NCBI RefSeq assembly: GCF_013376095.1
Contig: NZ_JAAMFN010000021.1
Span: 1-64,000, forward strand
DNA length: 64,000 nt
Direction of reading: 5' to 3'
Origin: Arthrobacter sp. SDTb3-6
GTDB taxonomy: Bacteria; Actinomycetota; Actinomycetes; Actinomycetales; Micrococcaceae
Part shown: one piece after another, positions 1 to 8,159 of the stretch
How the letters are laid out: every line of letters begins with the position of its first letter
Position numbering within the stretch: position 1 is the stretch's first letter
Program-made: the position numbers and the translations under genes
Notes under the pieces: generated by a model
The model's input: only the letters and a program-made list of their open reading frames with translations
Told to the model about the DNA's origin: nothing
Databases searched by the model: none

Positions 1-269
1 CAATCAACCAACTCGTTGCTTCGAGGGTATGACACCGCCCACCCGTTCTTCCATATCGTCTAAGCAAAACGGTTATAGATAACGAACCTGCACAGCTCGT
101 CCGCGCCACTATCGTATTCTCCTGCGCCAGGAGCGCCCGGCAGCTCGGCTCCGTGTTGCGCGGCCACTTCCTCGATCGGGTCCGGATACAGCCCAGATCG
201 GTGAAAGCGGTCATCCACGACAACAGCGCCTTGGAATACCCAAGCTCCTCGGTGAAGTACTACATTGTG
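1..269. other. unassigned window edge, probably decayed coding sequence
   Basis: No convincing gene is visible. Minus-strand reading frames are interrupted by stops and do not keep one frame. Because it continues the cysD remnant next to it, this is probably more of the same decayed sulfate-activation region (the cysD 3' end or the start of cysN), but I could not match it to a family. Confidence 0.3.
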
Positions 270-690
270 GCCGGCGAGGCGGTCGGGTCGATTTCCTGAA
301 AGGGGACGTCCAGGGTGGCGGGCTCCACGGTCCTTTACTACACGTTGCTGACCGACGTGGGTTCGCCCTAGGTGGGCGGGCAGAATCGGTTGGCCGCAAA
401 CCACATGCCGTTCCGTTCGGAGACTGCACCCCGATGCGCATAATAGATGGGCGGGACGGCGGATTCCTTCTGGGTGATGTAGTCCCAGACATCAAGTTCA
501 GGCCTGCTGGACGACAGGCGTTTGGAACCGGTTCCTGGCACCGCCGCGGCCCTCATAGACGAGGTTCCTACCGTTTGCGTCCCGCGCGAAGGCCGCCACT
601 CCCCGGATGCTGTAGGCGGCCTCCTCTTTCAAAACCAGCAGCTGGGAATTGTGCCGGCTTGGGCCCGCGTCAAAAGCATGGTTCACGTCT
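270..690 (-). pseudogene. cysD: remnant of cysD (sulfate adenylyltransferase subunit 2)
   Basis: Two out-of-frame minus-strand fragments look like CysD, the small subunit that makes APS from sulfate and ATP. The upstream fragment reads LLVLKEEAAYSIRGVAAF, like the CysD N-terminal helix (LE.E..YI.REVAA). The next reads ELDVWDYI, then PPIYYAHRG, then ERNGMWF, like the conserved C-terminal stretch (ELDVWxYI...P.IYYAHER.V..RDGMW). The PP-loop nucleotide site (SGGKDS) that should lie between them is missing, and stops follow. This implies an internal deletion plus frameshifts, so no working enzyme is made. Its place just after cysQ is where an intact cysD is often found in actinobacteria. The assignment rests on motif memory, not an alignment. 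Confidence 0.55.
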
Positions 691-713
691 TGTTCTTGCC
701 CCCCGGGAGGGTT

Positions 714-1535
714 TCACTCGTCGGTGCCTTGGTTCACCCAGGCAAGGCCATGGAGCATCAGGGCGGCGATGTCTTGTTGACACAGCAGCAGGTCAGGCAG
801 GTACGGCACCGCCTGGTTGTACAGCAGCGCCGAGCCGTCAATCCTGCTGGCGTGCATGCCGGCATCGCATGCTGCAAACACCGGCGCTGCCGAATCCCAT
901 TCGTACTGCCCTCCGGCATGGACGTACGCGTCCGCTTCACCGGTGGTGACCAGCCAGGCCTTGTACCCGACCGAGCCCATGGGCAGCAGGTCGGCCTCGA
1001 GATATTCGGCAAGCCGTTCCGCGAAGTCCGGCGGCCTGGTGCGGGAAACCGCGATGCGCAGGCGGTCCCGGCGGCCGCCGCCATGAATGGGCTGCCGGTG
1101 TCCGTCGCCAATCATGCAGCCTTCGCCTGGCACGGCCACCGCGCCGGCCACGAGCTGCCCGCTTTCCCACAAGGCCACGTGGACCGCCCAGTCCGGTCTC
1201 CTTTCGGAGAACTCCCGGGTTCCGTCCAGCGGGTCGATGATCCAGACCCGGCTGGCCGATAGGCGCTCCGGGCTGTCCGCCGCTTGCTCGGAGAAGATGA
1301 CGTCACCCGGGCGCTCACGCCGCAGCGCCGAGTCCAGGAATTCCTGAGACATGGCGTCACCCGTGTTCTTCAACGCGCGGCCGGACAAGTGGCTGGCGGC
1401 AGCATGTTCCTGCAACTGCACCAGCAGCTCGCCGGCGTCGCGGGCCAGGCTGACGGCAAGCGCCTGGTCCTGGCAGGTGCGCAGCATCGCCAGGACCCGT
1501 CTGCCAGGGTCCTGCACTATCTGGTGGACCGTCAT
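714..1535 (-). CDS. cysQ: 3'(2'),5'-bisphosphate nucleotidase CysQ
   Basis: This 273-residue protein of the inositol-monophosphatase superfamily should hydrolyse PAP/PAPS to AMP/APS, clearing the by-product of sulfate assimilation. The metal-binding signature VWIIDPLDGTREF sits near residue 100. The earlier acidic pair reads SEQ rather than the usual EE; the first glutamate is kept. The late motif YEWDSAAPVFA matches the family W-D-xA-A/P element that binds metal and substrate. The ATG overlaps the stop of the upstream truncated glycosylphosphotransferase as TAATG, so translation is probably coupled. The cysD remnant follows downstream. The usual role is in sulfate reduction, although cysD here is broken. 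Confidence 0.85.
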   Translation of the reverse strand: MTVHQIVQDPGRRVLAMLRTCQDQALAVSLARDAGELLVQLQEHAAASHLSGRALKNTGDAMSQEFLDSALRRERPGDVIFSEQAADSPERLSASRVWIIDPLDGTREFSERRPDWAVHVALWESGQLVAGAVAVPGEGCMIGDGHRQPIHGGGRRDRLRIAVSRTRPPDFAERLAEYLEADLLPMGSVGYKAWLVTTGEADAYVHAGGQYEWDSAAPVFAACDAGMHASRIDGSALLYNQAVPYLPDLLLCQQDIAALMLHGLAWVNQGTDE

Positions 1536-2431
1536 TAGTACGCCCCCTTCGGAATGGTATGCATCCCGGCCGGGCCGCGGGCCACCACGGCAAAAACGGG
1601 CAGGAGCACCACCGATCCGGTGGCGGATCCTTCCAGGTCCCAGCCCAGCCTTTGGAGGAACTTGCTGCCCCGGTTCACGGGCCCGGCCACAATCACGGCG
1701 TCAGCGTTGAGCCGCTCCACGGCCTTGACCGCGGTCAGGATCGAGGCCACGACAGGTATGCCCTGGCCGCCCACCTCCAGGAATTTTTTTCGGTTCCCCT
1801 CCGGCAGGGCGGCCCCGATGACCTCGTAGGCGGCCCCGGACTTTTTCTGGATTTGCCCGATCACGTATTCCACGTCACCGCGGCGGCCCAGGACAATGAC
1901 GCGGGAGAGGAAGTGGCCAAACTGCCGTTGCCGGGTTAGCCACTGCCGCAGGCCCCAGCGAGAGACAAGGAGCCCGGCAATGCCCAGCGGAAGCGCCAGG
2001 CCAATGTAGCCCCGGGCCACTTCGAGCTCAAACGCGAGCGCCAGCATGGCCATGGTGCCCAGCACGGACACCGTGGCCGAGGTGACCCGCCGGTATTCAT
2101 CCAGCCCGATCCCCACCACGCGGGCATCGCGGCTGCGGTAGGCACTGAGGATCGCCAGCCACAGGACGGCCACGGCGAAGGACAGGTGCACGTAGTCAAC
2201 CTTCAGCGGGCCGAGGACCATGTGGCCGCCGGCGGCGCCAAACCGCAGGAATGACGCCAGCAGCAGGACGGCGGCCAGCACAATGATGTCTGAGGCCCAC
2301 AGCAGGTACCGGTAGCGTGCGGCCCAGGGGGCCCCGGACTCGCGGGCAGTGGATCGAAGGCCGGCCGGGTGTTGTGCCCGGCCGGTTTTTTCCTGGGCAG
2401 CCGCATCAGCGGGGCCGTCCAGGGGGCTCAA
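1535..2431 (-). CDS. truncated polyprenyl glycosylphosphotransferase (N-terminal half only)
   Basis: This 298-residue product matches the N-terminal part of WcaJ/CpsE-type enzymes that start exopolysaccharide repeat units on undecaprenyl phosphate. Residues about 40-160 form four hydrophobic segments (for example LLWASDIIVLAAVLLLA), and about 175-290 form the CoA-binding-like domain (SRVIVLGRRGDVEYVIGQI). The protein stops where the family continues into its catalytic domain (KRxFDxxxS...), which is absent; normal length is about 480-500. It begins with TTG, with an AGGGGA ribosome site about 7 bases upstream. Its stop overlaps the cysQ start. It cannot transfer sugar phosphate and is either a relic or a membrane sensor fragment kept for coupling to cysQ. 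Confidence 0.7.
   Translation of the reverse strand: MSPLDGPADAAAQEKTGRAQHPAGLRSTARESGAPWAARYRYLLWASDIIVLAAVLLLASFLRFGAAGGHMVLGPLKVDYVHLSFAVAVLWLAILSAYRSRDARVVGIGLDEYRRVTSATVSVLGTMAMLALAFELEVARGYIGLALPLGIAGLLVSRWGLRQWLTRQRQFGHFLSRVIVLGRRGDVEYVIGQIQKKSGAAYEVIGAALPEGNRKKFLEVGGQGIPVVASILTAVKAVERLNADAVIVAGPVNRGSKFLQRLGWDLEGSATGSVVLLPVFAVVARGPAGMHTIPKGAY
2361..2391 (+). terminator. Rho-independent terminator-like hairpin on the plus strand
   Basis: CCGGCCGGG and CCCGGCCGG form a perfect 9-bp stem around the loop TGTTGTG, followed directly by six T. It has the textbook form for plus-strand transcription, but it lies inside the 5' coding part of the minus-strand truncated glycosylphosphotransferase. 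No plus-strand gene is visible upstream of it in the window. Confidence 0.55.
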
Positions 2432-2931
2432 GGCAGTCCCCTGGGATCTGAGACGGTGAAACGGGGGACCGGCGACGGCTGGGGGAAAGCCTTGGTCTCA
2501 GAAGGCTTTTCCGCCGCCGGCCCCGACCTGGGGAGCAATCCATCCACTGGGAGGTATTTCCCGGGATGAACGGCTCGGGTGCGGGGATCGCGAATCAGGG
2601 CCGCGAAGGGGATGGATTGGGGCGTCTGCCAATTGTGGTTCCAGTTGCCAGACAGCATTCCCAAGACCCCCTGAGACCCGACGATTCGTATCGAAAAGTT
2701 GCTATGGCTCAACGCTATTGCGGCCTGCCGCGCTGCACACGCGTAGCCTTCACTCGACTTCAGCCCGGCTGCTACGCGGACGGCATGCGGGACTACTTGC
2801 TTCGCTCCCGCCGTCCACCGATTGCCGCGTGGGTGCCCCCGGCAGGGGCCCGGGCCCCTCGTGCCCACCACTCGGGAGCGGCAAAAATTACGCATTTCCG
2901 GTGCCCGGCCGGGCTGGCACAATCTCCGGAT
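2432..2931. other. 500-bp intergenic region with small inverted repeats
   Basis: This lies between the divergent minus-strand glycosylphosphotransferase relic and the plus-strand TSUP exporter. AAAGCCTT (2486-2493) and AAGGCTTT (2502-2509) form a hairpin with an 8-base loop. A perfect GC palindrome, GGGGCCCGGGCCCC, is at 2845-2858, about 75 bases before the exporter start. An open frame from 2566 runs in phase into the exporter, but its composition is unlike protein and I did not extend the gene into it. I recognise no riboswitch or cysteine-rich leader peptide. Confidence 0.4.
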
Positions 2932-3906
2932 ATGGACATCTGGATGGGAGCCGCCGCCTTCGGTGTGGGGATCGTCGTTGGCCTGACCGGCATGGGAGGC
3001 GGGGCGTTGATGACGCCGGCCCTGGTGCTGGTTTTTGGCGTGCCCCCGCTGGCTGCCGTGTCCAGCGACCTGGTGGCCAGTGCCGTGATGAAACCCGTGG
3101 GCTCGCTGGTGCACCTGCGCCGCAGGACGGTGAACCTGGAGCTGGTCAAGTGGCTGGCGGCGGGTTCCGTGCCGGCGGCGTTTGGCGGCGTCCTCATCCT
3201 GAAGTGGATGGGTCCGGGCGACGCCGTGCAGGACGGTGTGCGCAACGCCCTGGGCGGCGCCTTGCTGCTTTCCGCGCCGCTGTTGGCCGTCCGTTCCTAC
3301 CTCAAGCTGGTCCAACGGTCCGCGGCACGCCCGGGCCCGCCGGCGTCGGACGCGCCCCCGGGCCTTCGTCCCCGGCCGGTGCCCACCGTGTTGCTGGGCA
3401 TGCTTGGCGGCGTGGTGGTGGGCATGACCTCCGTGGGTTCCGGATCCATCATCATCATCGGCCTGATGGCGCTGTACCCGGCCATGAAGGCCAGCCAGCT
3501 GGTGGGGACGGACCGGCTTCAGGCCGTCCCGCTCGTGGCTGCGGCCGCCCTGGGGCACACCCTGTTCGGGGACCTGGACCTGGCCCTGACCGTTCCCCTT
3601 CTGTTGGGCAGCATCCCGGGCGTGTACCTGGGGGCCCAGCTCTCCAGCAGGCTGTCCGGCGGGTTCATCAGGCGGGCCCTGGCGTTTGTGCTGCTGGCCT
3701 CCGGGCTGAAAATGCTTGATTTTCCCGACCAGGCAACGGCGATTGCGCTGGCACTGCTGCTGCTTGCGGCCCCGCTGGCGTGGATGGCGGTGCGCCGCCG
3801 GCACGGCCTGCCGGCCCTGGCCACCACGGAGAACCGACGACGCCGGGCGGCCGCCGCTGTAGGCACCGGCCCGGCGGAAGGGGGCACTGCCCACCATGGC
3901 GACTGA
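2932..3906 (+). CDS. TSUP-family sulfite/sulfate exporter (TauE/SafE)
   Basis: This membrane protein of about 324 residues has roughly eight hydrophobic segments in two halves, each opening with a glycine-rich motif of the TSUP family: GLTGMGGGALMTPALVLVFG in the first and GMTSVGSGSIIIIGL in the second. Such proteins export sulfite, sulfonates or related oxyanions. Being followed by CysC favours a sulfur substrate. The frame is open further upstream, but ATG 2932 is chosen because the family starts with the first membrane helix (MDIWMGAAAFGVGIVVGLTG). A soluble, disordered C-terminal tail of about 35 residues follows the last helix. The stop overlaps the next gene by 11 bases, which suggests a two-gene operon. 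Confidence 0.8.
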   Translation: MDIWMGAAAFGVGIVVGLTGMGGGALMTPALVLVFGVPPLAAVSSDLVASAVMKPVGSLVHLRRRTVNLELVKWLAAGSVPAAFGGVLILKWMGPGDAVQDGVRNALGGALLLSAPLLAVRSYLKLVQRSAARPGPPASDAPPGLRPRPVPTVLLGMLGGVVVGMTSVGSGSIIIIGLMALYPAMKASQLVGTDRLQAVPLVAAAALGHTLFGDLDLALTVPLLLGSIPGVYLGAQLSSRLSGGFIRRALAFVLLASGLKMLDFPDQATAIALALLLLAAPLAWMAVRRRHGLPALATTENRRRRAAAAVGTGPAEGGTAHHGD

Positions 3907-5257
3907 ACAATCCGGGGCCCCCGCTGCCGTGCTGGCCCTCTCCGGCGCACGCCTCGATGAACTGGAACTGCTCACCGGCGGGCTCCTGGCCCCGGCCGAC
4001 GGCTACTGCCTGCCGCACGCCGTCCCCGGCCACTGGCCCGCACCGCTCACCCTGGCCGTCCCGCCGGACCTGGGGCGCGACGCCGTTGCCCGGGGCTGGC
4101 TGCTGGTGGGCGACCCCGACGGGACACCGCTGGCCCGCCTGGGCGTGGAGGGTTCGCAGGCCTCCGCCGACGGCAGCTCCCTGTACCTGGCCGGCCGCCT
4201 GACGGGCCTGCGCAGCGCCGAGCACCCGCCGGCCCGCAGGCTGCGCGTGACCGGGCCCCTGCACGCCATGGGCCCTGGCCGTCCCGGGACCGTCGCTGCC
4301 GTGTTCTCCGAGACGCCCCGGCCGTGGCAGCTGGCCGAGGCCATGCCCACGGCATTGCGCGCCAAGTCCGTTCTCTGGCTCATCGCCCTCTGCGGACCGC
4401 AGCCGCACGGCCGGTACACCGTTGCACCGCTGCTGCACGAACTCGAATCCGCGGCAGCCCACATCGACGGGGCCCGGACAGGCCTGCTGGTGCTGCCCGC
4501 AGACCCGGTGGGCCCTTCCCCGCAGGACCGGGTGCTGAGGAAGCGGGTGTTGGCCAACCTGGGGGCGGACCACACCCTGGACTACACGGTTGCCGGTTCG
4601 ACGCCCGGCCGGTCCCGGACCGGCGTCGGGAACCGGCACGACGGCGCCGGGAACCGGCACGACGGCGGCACCCCGGCACCGGCCGGCACCGTGGTGTTCC
4701 TGACCGGCCTCTCCGGTTCGGGCAAGTCAACCGTGGCCCGCGCCTTGGCGGAGCGGCTGCAACGGCACGCACCGTCACCGCCCATACTGCTCGACGGCGA
4801 CGACGTGCGCAGGATCCTTTCGCCGGGACTCGGCTTCTCCCGGGACGAGCGGGAGGCCAACATCCACCGGATCGGCTGGGTGTCGTCGCTGGTCGCGGCC
4901 GCGGGCGGGCTGGCCATTTGCGCCCCGATTGCCCCTTTTGACGAAACGCGCAGGCAGGTGCGGGCCATGGCGGAGGGCGTGGGCCGGTTTGTGCTGGTGC
5001 ATATTTCAACGCCCCTGCCGGTGTGTGAGGCCAGGGACCGGAAGGGCCTGTATGCCATGGCCCGGCGCGGCGAGGTCCGGGACTTCACGGGGATTGATTC
5101 GCCGTACGACCATCCGCAGGATGCCGACCTTCACCTGGACACGAGCCGGATCACGGTTGGGGAGGCGGTGGAGCAGATCGTGCGGTTGCTCCAGGGCCCG
5201 GCCGGCGCAGCCCGTCAGGCTACTCCAGGGCCGCCCGCAGCTCGTTGCGGGACGTGA
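3896..5257 (+). CDS. cysC: adenylyl-sulfate kinase (CysC) with ATP-sulfurylase-like N-terminal domain
   Basis: This 453-residue protein has two parts. Residues about 265-430 are an APS kinase, which phosphorylates adenylyl sulfate to PAPS. It carries the P-loop GLSGSGKST, DGDDVRR, the segment GFSRDEREANIHRIG, and the lid region ARDRKGLYAMARRGEVRDFTG. Residues about 10-200 resemble the N-terminal (PUA-like) portion of ATP sulfurylase (PADGYCLP; VAPLLHELESAAAH), but I see no clear HxGH-type catalytic motif, so adenylylation is doubtful. A low-complexity linker with a repeated RHDG segment joins the two. It overlaps the exporter gene by 11 bases. Its 3' end also overlaps the convergent LAL gene by 38 bases, so the last dozen codons may not be original. 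Confidence 0.8.
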   Translation: MATEQSGAPAAVLALSGARLDELELLTGGLLAPADGYCLPHAVPGHWPAPLTLAVPPDLGRDAVARGWLLVGDPDGTPLARLGVEGSQASADGSSLYLAGRLTGLRSAEHPPARRLRVTGPLHAMGPGRPGTVAAVFSETPRPWQLAEAMPTALRAKSVLWLIALCGPQPHGRYTVAPLLHELESAAAHIDGARTGLLVLPADPVGPSPQDRVLRKRVLANLGADHTLDYTVAGSTPGRSRTGVGNRHDGAGNRHDGGTPAPAGTVVFLTGLSGSGKSTVARALAERLQRHAPSPPILLDGDDVRRILSPGLGFSRDEREANIHRIGWVSSLVAAAGGLAICAPIAPFDETRRQVRAMAEGVGRFVLVHISTPLPVCEARDRKGLYAMARRGEVRDFTGIDSPYDHPQDADLHLDTSRITVGEAVEQIVRLLQGPAGAARQATPGPPAARCGT

Positions 5258-7946
5258 CCCGCAGTTTCGAATAGACCTGGTACAGGTGGCCCTCCACGGT
5301 CCGGACCGAAATGTGCATCTTGGCCGCGATTGCCTTGTTGCTTTCCCCGGAGGCAGCCTCGGCGGCAATCTCCTGTTCCCGGACGGTCAGCACCTGGCCG
5401 TCTTCGCTCGTGACCCGGACACGGCCCAGCCTGAGCACACCCTCACGGATGAGCTGCTGGGCCAGCCGGCCGCCTTCCCTGTCTGCGTTTTCATTGGCGA
5501 TCCGCAATGCCGCGCGGGCCACATCGCGGGCCAAAAGGTCATCCCCCTGGTTGGCGGCCGCCCCTGCGGCCTCCAACAGCGTGGTGACATTCCTGGCCAT
5601 GAGGCCCTTGCCAAATGCTTCACAAATCCGTGAGAGCGGGCCTTTCACCCGGCTGGCAACAGCCACCAGCCGTTGCGCACTCACGGCACTGCCCAGCCGC
5701 ACGGCGGCGTGGCACAACATCATCTCCACGGTGGCCGTACGGAATTGCCGTTCCTGGTCGGCCATGGCCAGCAGCCTCACGATTGCCTTGTCCGCCGAGG
5801 ACAGCTCGGCCGTGGCCAGCTCCACGAAGTACCTGCACCCCACCCCCACGAGCCGCGACGATGCGGGGGCGGCGGGCACCTCGTTCAAGTGGAGCCAGGC
5901 AATGTCGATGTCGCCCTTCAGCGCATAGGCATACGCGATGGCTGCGCACGCCAGCGCATGGGTCCCCGACTCGCCCAGCTGGGCCAGTTGGCTGGCCACG
6001 GGCACCAGGTGTTCCAAGGCCTTGTCCGCCCTGCCGCAGCAGGCGTCCACGAGTCCTTCCGCCAGTTCCTCATAGGCGGTGAAGCGTGCCCCTACGAAAG
6101 TACAGGCCGGCGCGCGGGACAGTCCCGGGGTGGGACCCTCGGCCGTCAGCGAGACCACCACGGCGAACATCAGTGCGGAGTCTGAAATCCTGGGAATGTC
6201 CCCGGACATGTCCGGAGGCAGCTCGCGGAGTCCAATTTCCTCCGCAACGTTGAAGGCGTCGGTGACCCGCCCGGTGAGGATCCAGGCTCCCACCAGCCAA
6301 TGCGCGGCCCGGGTGCGCATCCCGCTGCTGCCGTTGCGGTACAGCCGTTCAAGCTCCAGGGCGGCCTCATAGTAGCGGCCGGCGTGCATCAACTGCTTCA
6401 CCGTCGCCATGGCCAGCTCTTCACCCAGGAGGCTGGGGACGGTCCCGTCCCCAGCGTTCCCGGGCACATCCCCGCCGGACGGACCCGCCACGGCTTCCTC
6501 GGCGTCGAGCCGCTGCCGGACCTGCTCCAGGATGTCAAAGGGATCGAAGCCGGCATGTTCCTGCCCGCGGGAGAGGCCGCACCGCAGCAGCATCAGCTCC
6601 GTCCATTCCGCGAGCGGCAGGTGGCCAAGCTCAAGGTCGGGGTCAAACGCCACACTGCGTGCCTTGGCATATTCGCCCAGGGCCACCAGCGCCCGGACTG
6701 TCTCGGTCACCCTGCCGGCCTGCCGCGGACGGCGGGAGACGGTGTTGGCAATCCGCAGTGCTTCGCCGGGAAAGCCGGCCGTGGTGGCGTCATGTGCCGC
6801 CGCAATGGCGGCTTCGTCGTCGAGCGGGATGCCGCAGTCGATCGCCCACGCGGCCAGGTCGAAGCTCATGCCGCCCGGCCCCGATGCGCTGTCCATGGAT
6901 CGCTGGACCATGCCCAGGAGTTCGCGGCTGTGCCCCGTGGGCACCTGCGCGCGAAGCACCTGTTCCATGAGCCGGTTGGCGAGCCTGACCGTGGCTGACT
7001 CGTGGTGGTCCACCACCAGATAGCCGCGCTGCTGCAATGAATCGACGTGCTCGCCGTCGCACAGGGCCATCAGTTGGTTCAGCGGCAGCCCCCCGGACAG
7101 CGCCAGCAATTCGGCCACCGTGCGCTCCCCCGCGGAAACGGACCGGAAGGCCGCCATGACGGTGTCAATGCTGCCGGGGCCGCAGGCAAAGGGGGCACCC
7201 GTGACAATCCAGATCCCCTCCCGCTTGACCAGCGTGCCCGCGGTGACCTGTTCGTGGATGATGACTTCCAGGAACCGGGGGTTGCCCCCTCCCCCGGCCC
7301 ACAACGCCCGGACTGCCGATTTGGAGACCTTCGCCCCCAGCAGCGCCTCCAGCCATTGCCCCGTTTCCACCTCGGTAAACGCATCCACGTCCACCCGTTT
7401 GATGAGCCCGTCCCGCCACAGGCCCACGATCTCGGAAGGCGCCGCGGGAAGCGACTCGCTGGCGGCCAGCAAAAACACCACCCCCGTGGCGGCCAGCTGC
7501 GTGATGACCATGGCGGAGCGTTCGTCGGCCTGGTGGATGTTGTCCACAAAGAGGACAATGCTGCGTCCCTTGGCACGGTCCTTGAGAAGCTGCGTCACGC
7601 TGCGCAGGACCACCAAGGGGTTGTCGGGCGGCATCTCCCCCAGATCGGCCATGATGGGGTTCAGGGCCCCGAACTCCATCCTGGCGGTGACGGAAGTGCA
7701 CCGGAGGGACAGCACCAGGACGTCCGGGCCAATGTGCTCAATGATCTCGCGGGCAATGAACGTTTTGCCCACCCCGTAATCCCCCACGAGGATGACGCCG
7801 TTGCTCTCCTCGTTGCGGAGCTCTTCAAGGACCGAGTTGACCACGGCCTCGCGGCCCAGCGCAGCCGTGGCACCTTCGACTTCGCTGCCAGGAACAGCCC
7901 TTTGACTTCTGGTGCCTGCAAATAATGCAGTAGTCATGTGTGCCAC
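5220..7946 (-). CDS. large LuxR-family regulator with AAA ATPase domain (LAL paralogue 1)
   Basis: This 908-residue signal-transduction ATPase/transcription factor has an N-terminal NTPase with Walker A GDYGVGKT near residue 54 and Walker B IVLFVDNIHQAD near 130. A long helical, TPR-like middle follows, and a C-terminal LuxR helix-turn-helix (LTVREQEIAAEAA, then ISVRTVEGHLYQVYSKL) occupies the last 65 residues. GTG 7946 is preferred because AGAAGG lies 8 bases upstream; ATG 7937 is the alternative. It is the most downstream of three tandem paralogues but has its own 213-bp upstream gap, so it may be separately transcribed. The ligand and target genes cannot be told from sequence. Confidence 0.8.
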   Translation of the reverse strand: MAHMTTALFAGTRSQRAVPGSEVEGATAALGREAVVNSVLEELRNEESNGVILVGDYGVGKTFIAREIIEHIGPDVLVLSLRCTSVTARMEFGALNPIMADLGEMPPDNPLVVLRSVTQLLKDRAKGRSIVLFVDNIHQADERSAMVITQLAATGVVFLLAASESLPAAPSEIVGLWRDGLIKRVDVDAFTEVETGQWLEALLGAKVSKSAVRALWAGGGGNPRFLEVIIHEQVTAGTLVKREGIWIVTGAPFACGPGSIDTVMAAFRSVSAGERTVAELLALSGGLPLNQLMALCDGEHVDSLQQRGYLVVDHHESATVRLANRLMEQVLRAQVPTGHSRELLGMVQRSMDSASGPGGMSFDLAAWAIDCGIPLDDEAAIAAAHDATTAGFPGEALRIANTVSRRPRQAGRVTETVRALVALGEYAKARSVAFDPDLELGHLPLAEWTELMLLRCGLSRGQEHAGFDPFDILEQVRQRLDAEEAVAGPSGGDVPGNAGDGTVPSLLGEELAMATVKQLMHAGRYYEAALELERLYRNGSSGMRTRAAHWLVGAWILTGRVTDAFNVAEEIGLRELPPDMSGDIPRISDSALMFAVVVSLTAEGPTPGLSRAPACTFVGARFTAYEELAEGLVDACCGRADKALEHLVPVASQLAQLGESGTHALACAAIAYAYALKGDIDIAWLHLNEVPAAPASSRLVGVGCRYFVELATAELSSADKAIVRLLAMADQERQFRTATVEMMLCHAAVRLGSAVSAQRLVAVASRVKGPLSRICEAFGKGLMARNVTTLLEAAGAAANQGDDLLARDVARAALRIANENADREGGRLAQQLIREGVLRLGRVRVTSEDGQVLTVREQEIAAEAASGESNKAIAAKMHISVRTVEGHLYQVYSKLRVTSRNELRAALE

Positions 7947-8159
7947 GGGTGAGACCTTCTATTCACTAACAAGAGTCATTTGAATGCCCAATGAATAGAC
8001 TATGAAGCCGCGGCCGCGTTGACACGAGTGGTCGCTACTCGACTTCCAAGTACTCAGCCCGGCGGCGACGCGCAAGTGTACTTGTTTTTGACCAAGTGGA
8101 GCGGCCGCCACACCCGTACCCGGGCAGCTTTCCGCCCCGCATCATCCCCTGGGCGGCCG
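7947..8159. repeat. intergenic spacer between LAL paralogues with GTACTTG inverted repeat
   Basis: This spacer holds CAAGTAC (8047-8053) and GTACTTG (8078-8084) as an inverted pair; the second copy is followed by five T. The same core (GAGTACTTGTTTTT) recurs at 41785 before the Tad locus. It is probably the promoter region of the first LAL gene. No confident -10/-35 pair was found. Confidence 0.4.

Noticed and set aside
2700-2931. Cysteine-rich leader peptide upstream of the sulfur genes
   Set aside because: An in-frame stretch has three cysteines within 24 codons, but it runs into the exporter frame without a stop and does not resemble known cysteine attenuator peptides.
2428-3975. A 515-codon minus-strand frame opposite the TSUP exporter
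   Set aside because: It is arginine/glutamine/histidine-rich shadow sequence; the plus strand has the conserved membrane protein.
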